Shown: positions 61,046 to 64,000 of the stretch, in pieces
Layout of the letters: each line of letters opens with the position of its first letter
Numbering within the stretch: position 1 is the stretch's first letter
NCBI GenBank assembly: GCA_011800805.1
Contig: MPNW01000357.1
Location: 85,471 to 149,470, forward strand
Direction: 5' to 3'
Source: Hirudo medicinalis
Lineage: Eukaryota; Annelida; Clitellata; Hirudinida; Hirudinidae
Length of the DNA: 64,000 nucleotides
Notes under the pieces: generated by a model
The model's database searches: none
What the model was told of the DNA's origin: nothing
The model's input: only the letters and a program-made list of their open reading frames with translations
Translations under genes and position numbers: made by a program

Positions 61046-63902
61046 TCACAGCCTCGTGCAATAAATTTCGAACAGGCACTCGGGATGTTTAGACTTTTCT
61101 TCGGAATGATAGTATTCTGTAACAATTTTTAAATTGCTTTCTTTGCTGTCAATGTCGGCCTTATGTTCTTTTGACTCCATTTTGTCGACGACAACAGCCA
61201 AAAGATGATGATCTTGGCCACACTCTAGTGCGGCAGTTTCTTGCTTTGGTATATCACATTTTCGCTTGCAGCAGGACATTTTGCTAAAGCAGTTTTCGTA
61301 AGGTTCAAGAGATCTGAGAAGTTTTGGCAAAAAGTTCCAATTCTTTAAAATTTCTGGGAGGCATTCTGGTTTTTTGTTCTGCATAATGTTTACTATGATG
61401 ACGAAAATCAGCGTAATCGATACTGGAATGAGAACGCCAATTAAGATGTACCATCCAGCCAAAGACAAAGCAAAGATCGTCAATGGAAGAACAATGAAAA
61501 TCAGAACCAGGTACACTCCGGCAAACCATCTGTGCTTAGCAGTCAATTTGGCCAATTTTTTTGCCAGGGTTATGGGTATCCGTCGCATGAACGGAATTGG
61601 GTAGAATAACATAATTCCACTAATGTTGAAAAACAGGTGAACCATTGCTATCTGGAAACTATAACGAATAGAATTTGGATCGGCTGTAAAAGATGCCAAT
61701 ATTCCTGTAATTGTAGTGCCGATGTTAGATCCAAGCGTTAGAGGATATACCCTTTCAACGCTGACTATGCCCAAACCAACAAGTGGGGTTAGTGCAGAAG
61801 TAAAGACAGAACTGCTTTGAACAAGAATCGTCCCTATGGCTCCTATAATGATGGCGAGATAACCAGTCAGACAGGAAAATGGACCTGGTAGATCTGAATT
61901 GATGAACCTGTTGAATTTAGGTTTAGAGATTTTTTTAAATATGGTATTTATCAAGGATAAGTAAATTATTATAGGGTATCAATAGTTTAATTGATATTTT
62001 ACCTTTTCACTACAGACGCCAGTGGTCCACTGAGAATACTGTTGAGTAATTTAACGAGGACAACCAAGCAGACAATCATGCTCACAAGAGAAGCTCCGAG
62101 CAATATGCCACCAACAATAGCATCATCAAGACCAGAGTTAACAAACAAATGCTGACCTGAGAAAATAAATGTAGATTATGAAAGTAAATGAATGAAGCCT
62201 TCACAATTAAAAATTATTTAATAATTTAAGTAGATTCACGCACAAGGTTCTGATGATTCAGTGTCCAACTCTGACCATGAAAGAAGGGAATGATTGTCTT
62301 GTTGAGAGAGTTTAACATTGAATGTAAATGTTTGTCCCTGAATTGCATGATAACTTGATGTGGCATTATCTAGCAAATCTATCAAAGATATAAAGGAAGT
62401 CCATTAGAAAAATTGATTCAAGTTCTTTAGTTGTTCTCAACAGATTTCTGGTCAGTGTTAACAGTTAGCAGATGAAAAATGTGTCCCAAACATACCATTT
62501 GGATAAAGATCTGAATAAGCCAAGATAGCCTCCCTGCAAAACTTTTTCATGAGTGGAAATTTTTGCCTGTCTGATCGTTGGGCTATTGCTTCTATGACTT
62601 TCTTGTCAACCTATCAATTTATTTTAAGCATTTTTGAAATTCACTAAAGATCAAATTGGCTGAATATTTGCAAAAAATTAAATTTGGCATAATATCTTCT
62701 ATTTTTAATAATATTAAACCTTATTTTGAGAAAAGTATATATGCAATTTTCTACTGATTTCAGAAAGTGCAACTACATTACACATTACACTCCAGCATAT
62801 ATTATTCAGCCAATTTACTTCATAATAGAGCAAAATATGCTGGCCAACAAAATTATTAATTAAAAAAATCAAACAGTTACAAATTCACCTGAACAATTAG
62901 ATGCGTCAATGGTTTGGTGATAACTTTCAAAAATTGAGGATTATCAACGTTCACGGGAGTTGAAAAATTCTCAACCATTAGACCTGTTAATTTCTCCAGG
63001 TATCCACTCGCTGCTTCCACGATCATCAACGTGACTACAGTCATCCAGTTGAACATGTCATGAACTGGGGAACATTTGACATGAATGAGTAATTTTAAAT
63101 AATTGTCTAAAATTATTATTGTCTTGTTATACAAATAAAATGTCCAACCAGTTGCTCCAGCAAAGGCTCTCTCGAACATTTCCCTGTCTGAAGACTGCGA
63201 CAAGGATACAATAGTATTCGTAACTGTTGTTCCAATATTTGAACCCATTACGATAGGAATGGCTTGCTTTACTTGAAGTACTGCCATAGATTGGAAATAA
63301 AACAATGTACGCGAATTGTGTCGTGGACAATGACTTAGATACAAAGAACTTTTTGAACGCATTAAACCAAGTTCAGTTTATTCCAAAATGGTTTGCGAAC
63401 GAATAGCAGCAGAGGATACATCGAGTGACTTACATCCCGATCCAACCATGGTCACAACGATTGAAGTCGATGTTGAAGAACTTTGAACCAAGACAGTTAT
63501 CATAACTCCCAGCATGAGACCACAAATTGGATTATTGAGCAGTTCGTTGTTGCTTAGAACTTCGCCGGCTGTCCTTCCTAAAAACAAAATGAAAGATTAA
63601 AACGTAATTGAGATAATATTTATCCCATCAATGCATCCAAGCTTTTTATGGGTGGTTTAAATGATAGTAGGTAGTTTAATTGATTTTTCGCTTACATGGC
63701 TGTATTCGATCGTTGGTTATTTCAATCAAGGCTTTTGACCATTAGCCAAAGCCATTAAAATGAGTGCAATTTTAAGATGGCTCACCTCCCACAAGTTGGA
63801 AGGCATCTTGCAGGACGTCGAGAGAACAAATGAAGATGTACAGCAGACATAAAATCAAGGCGCATCTCATCAATCCCTTTAACACGCCTAAGAATTTCTT
63901 GC
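61046..63902 (-). CDS. SLC34A: SLC34-type sodium/phosphate cotransporter, 3' eight exons (5' end outside window)
   Basis: Plasma-membrane Na+-dependent inorganic phosphate transporter (NaPi-II family). Exons in window: 63902-63786, 63577-63434, 63280-63149, 63064-62889, 62610-62496, 62378-62244, 62156-62003, 61907-61046. Phases close throughout; the first exon starts mid-codon, so upstream exons lie beyond 64000. Both inverted-repeat QSSS motifs are present (TVLVQSSSTSTSIVV and TILVQSSSVFTSALT), with PIVMGSNIGTTVTN and PLTLGSNIGTT, the paired re-entrant signatures of the family. FAGATVHDMFNW and LVGLGIVSVERVYPLTLG are also close to SLC34A. The large extracellular loop (exons at 62610 and 62378) keeps sequons (DNATSS, DNHS) and a Cys before QHLFVN. 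The C-terminal tail keeps NWNFLP.LLRSLEPYE and a Cys cluster (SCCKRKC) as in NaPi-IIb. Subtype is not decidable here. Confidence 0.95.
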
Positions 63903-64000
63903 CTAAAAACGCAGTACATCGAAAAGCAACTTAATTATTGTAACTAATGTTTGAAGTTTAAAAATGAATACGAATCATTCGTAGGCAAACCTAATGAAAC

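Overview
The window is a stretch of an animal nuclear genome. Genes are split by many short, AT-rich GT-AG introns (about 0.1-1 kb). Microsatellites of TAA/ATC/GAT/TCCA type are very dense. Relics of LINE, Ty3/Gypsy, Tc1 and tRNA-derived repeats are present, and the genes are universal animal genes. Base composition, repeat style and the lack of vertebrate features suggest an invertebrate, perhaps a lophotrochozoan such as a leech. That is inference; nothing here identifies the species.

Layout: (1) 373-2486 (+), the last five coding exons of dihydropyrimidine dehydrogenase. (2) 2936-6365 (-), the C-terminal part of an unrecognised single-pass membrane protein, whose intron is filled with transposon debris. 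(3) About 6.4-26 kb, a gene-poor tract of simple repeats, tRNA-Glu-like composite repeats, a TIR element spanning an assembly gap, two LINE reverse-transcriptase relics and a Gypsy-type gag relic. I can support no confident host gene there. (4) 27004-30771 (-), a complete six-exon KDM4 histone lysine demethylase. (5) 33989-37070 (-), complete COPS5/CSN5. (6) 37266-38421 (-), a 51-residue membrane microprotein spread over three exons. (7) 38550-42797 (+), complete TOM1-like VHS-GAT sorting adaptor. (8) 45023-46990 (+), complete dynactin p24 (DCTN3). (9) 47795-60523 (-), a 31-exon gene for a very divergent phosphorylase-kinase alpha/beta-like regulatory subunit. (10) 60801-61025 (+), a small hypothetical ORF. 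(11) 61046-63902 (-), the 3' eight exons of an SLC34 sodium/phosphate cotransporter, which continues past the right edge.

Exon models were built by hand from splice sites, reading phase and remembered family sequences. KDM4, COPS5, the microprotein, TOM1, DCTN3, DPYD and SLC34 close in phase at every junction. The PHK-like gene closes at all junctions but one. The genes do not form a pathway; they are a typical metazoan housekeeping neighbourhood (pyrimidine catabolism, chromatin, CSN deneddylation, endosomal sorting, dynein transport, glycogen-phosphorylase control, phosphate uptake). Two divergent gene pairs (microprotein/TOM1 and PHK-like/small ORF) probably share promoter regions.

Most unusual items: the PHK-like protein has lost all the glucoamylase-fold pocket motifs I recognise; the 51-aa microprotein begins four bases before a splice donor; and a composite repeat carries a tRNA-Glu-like unit internally, behind about 250 bp of conserved sequence.
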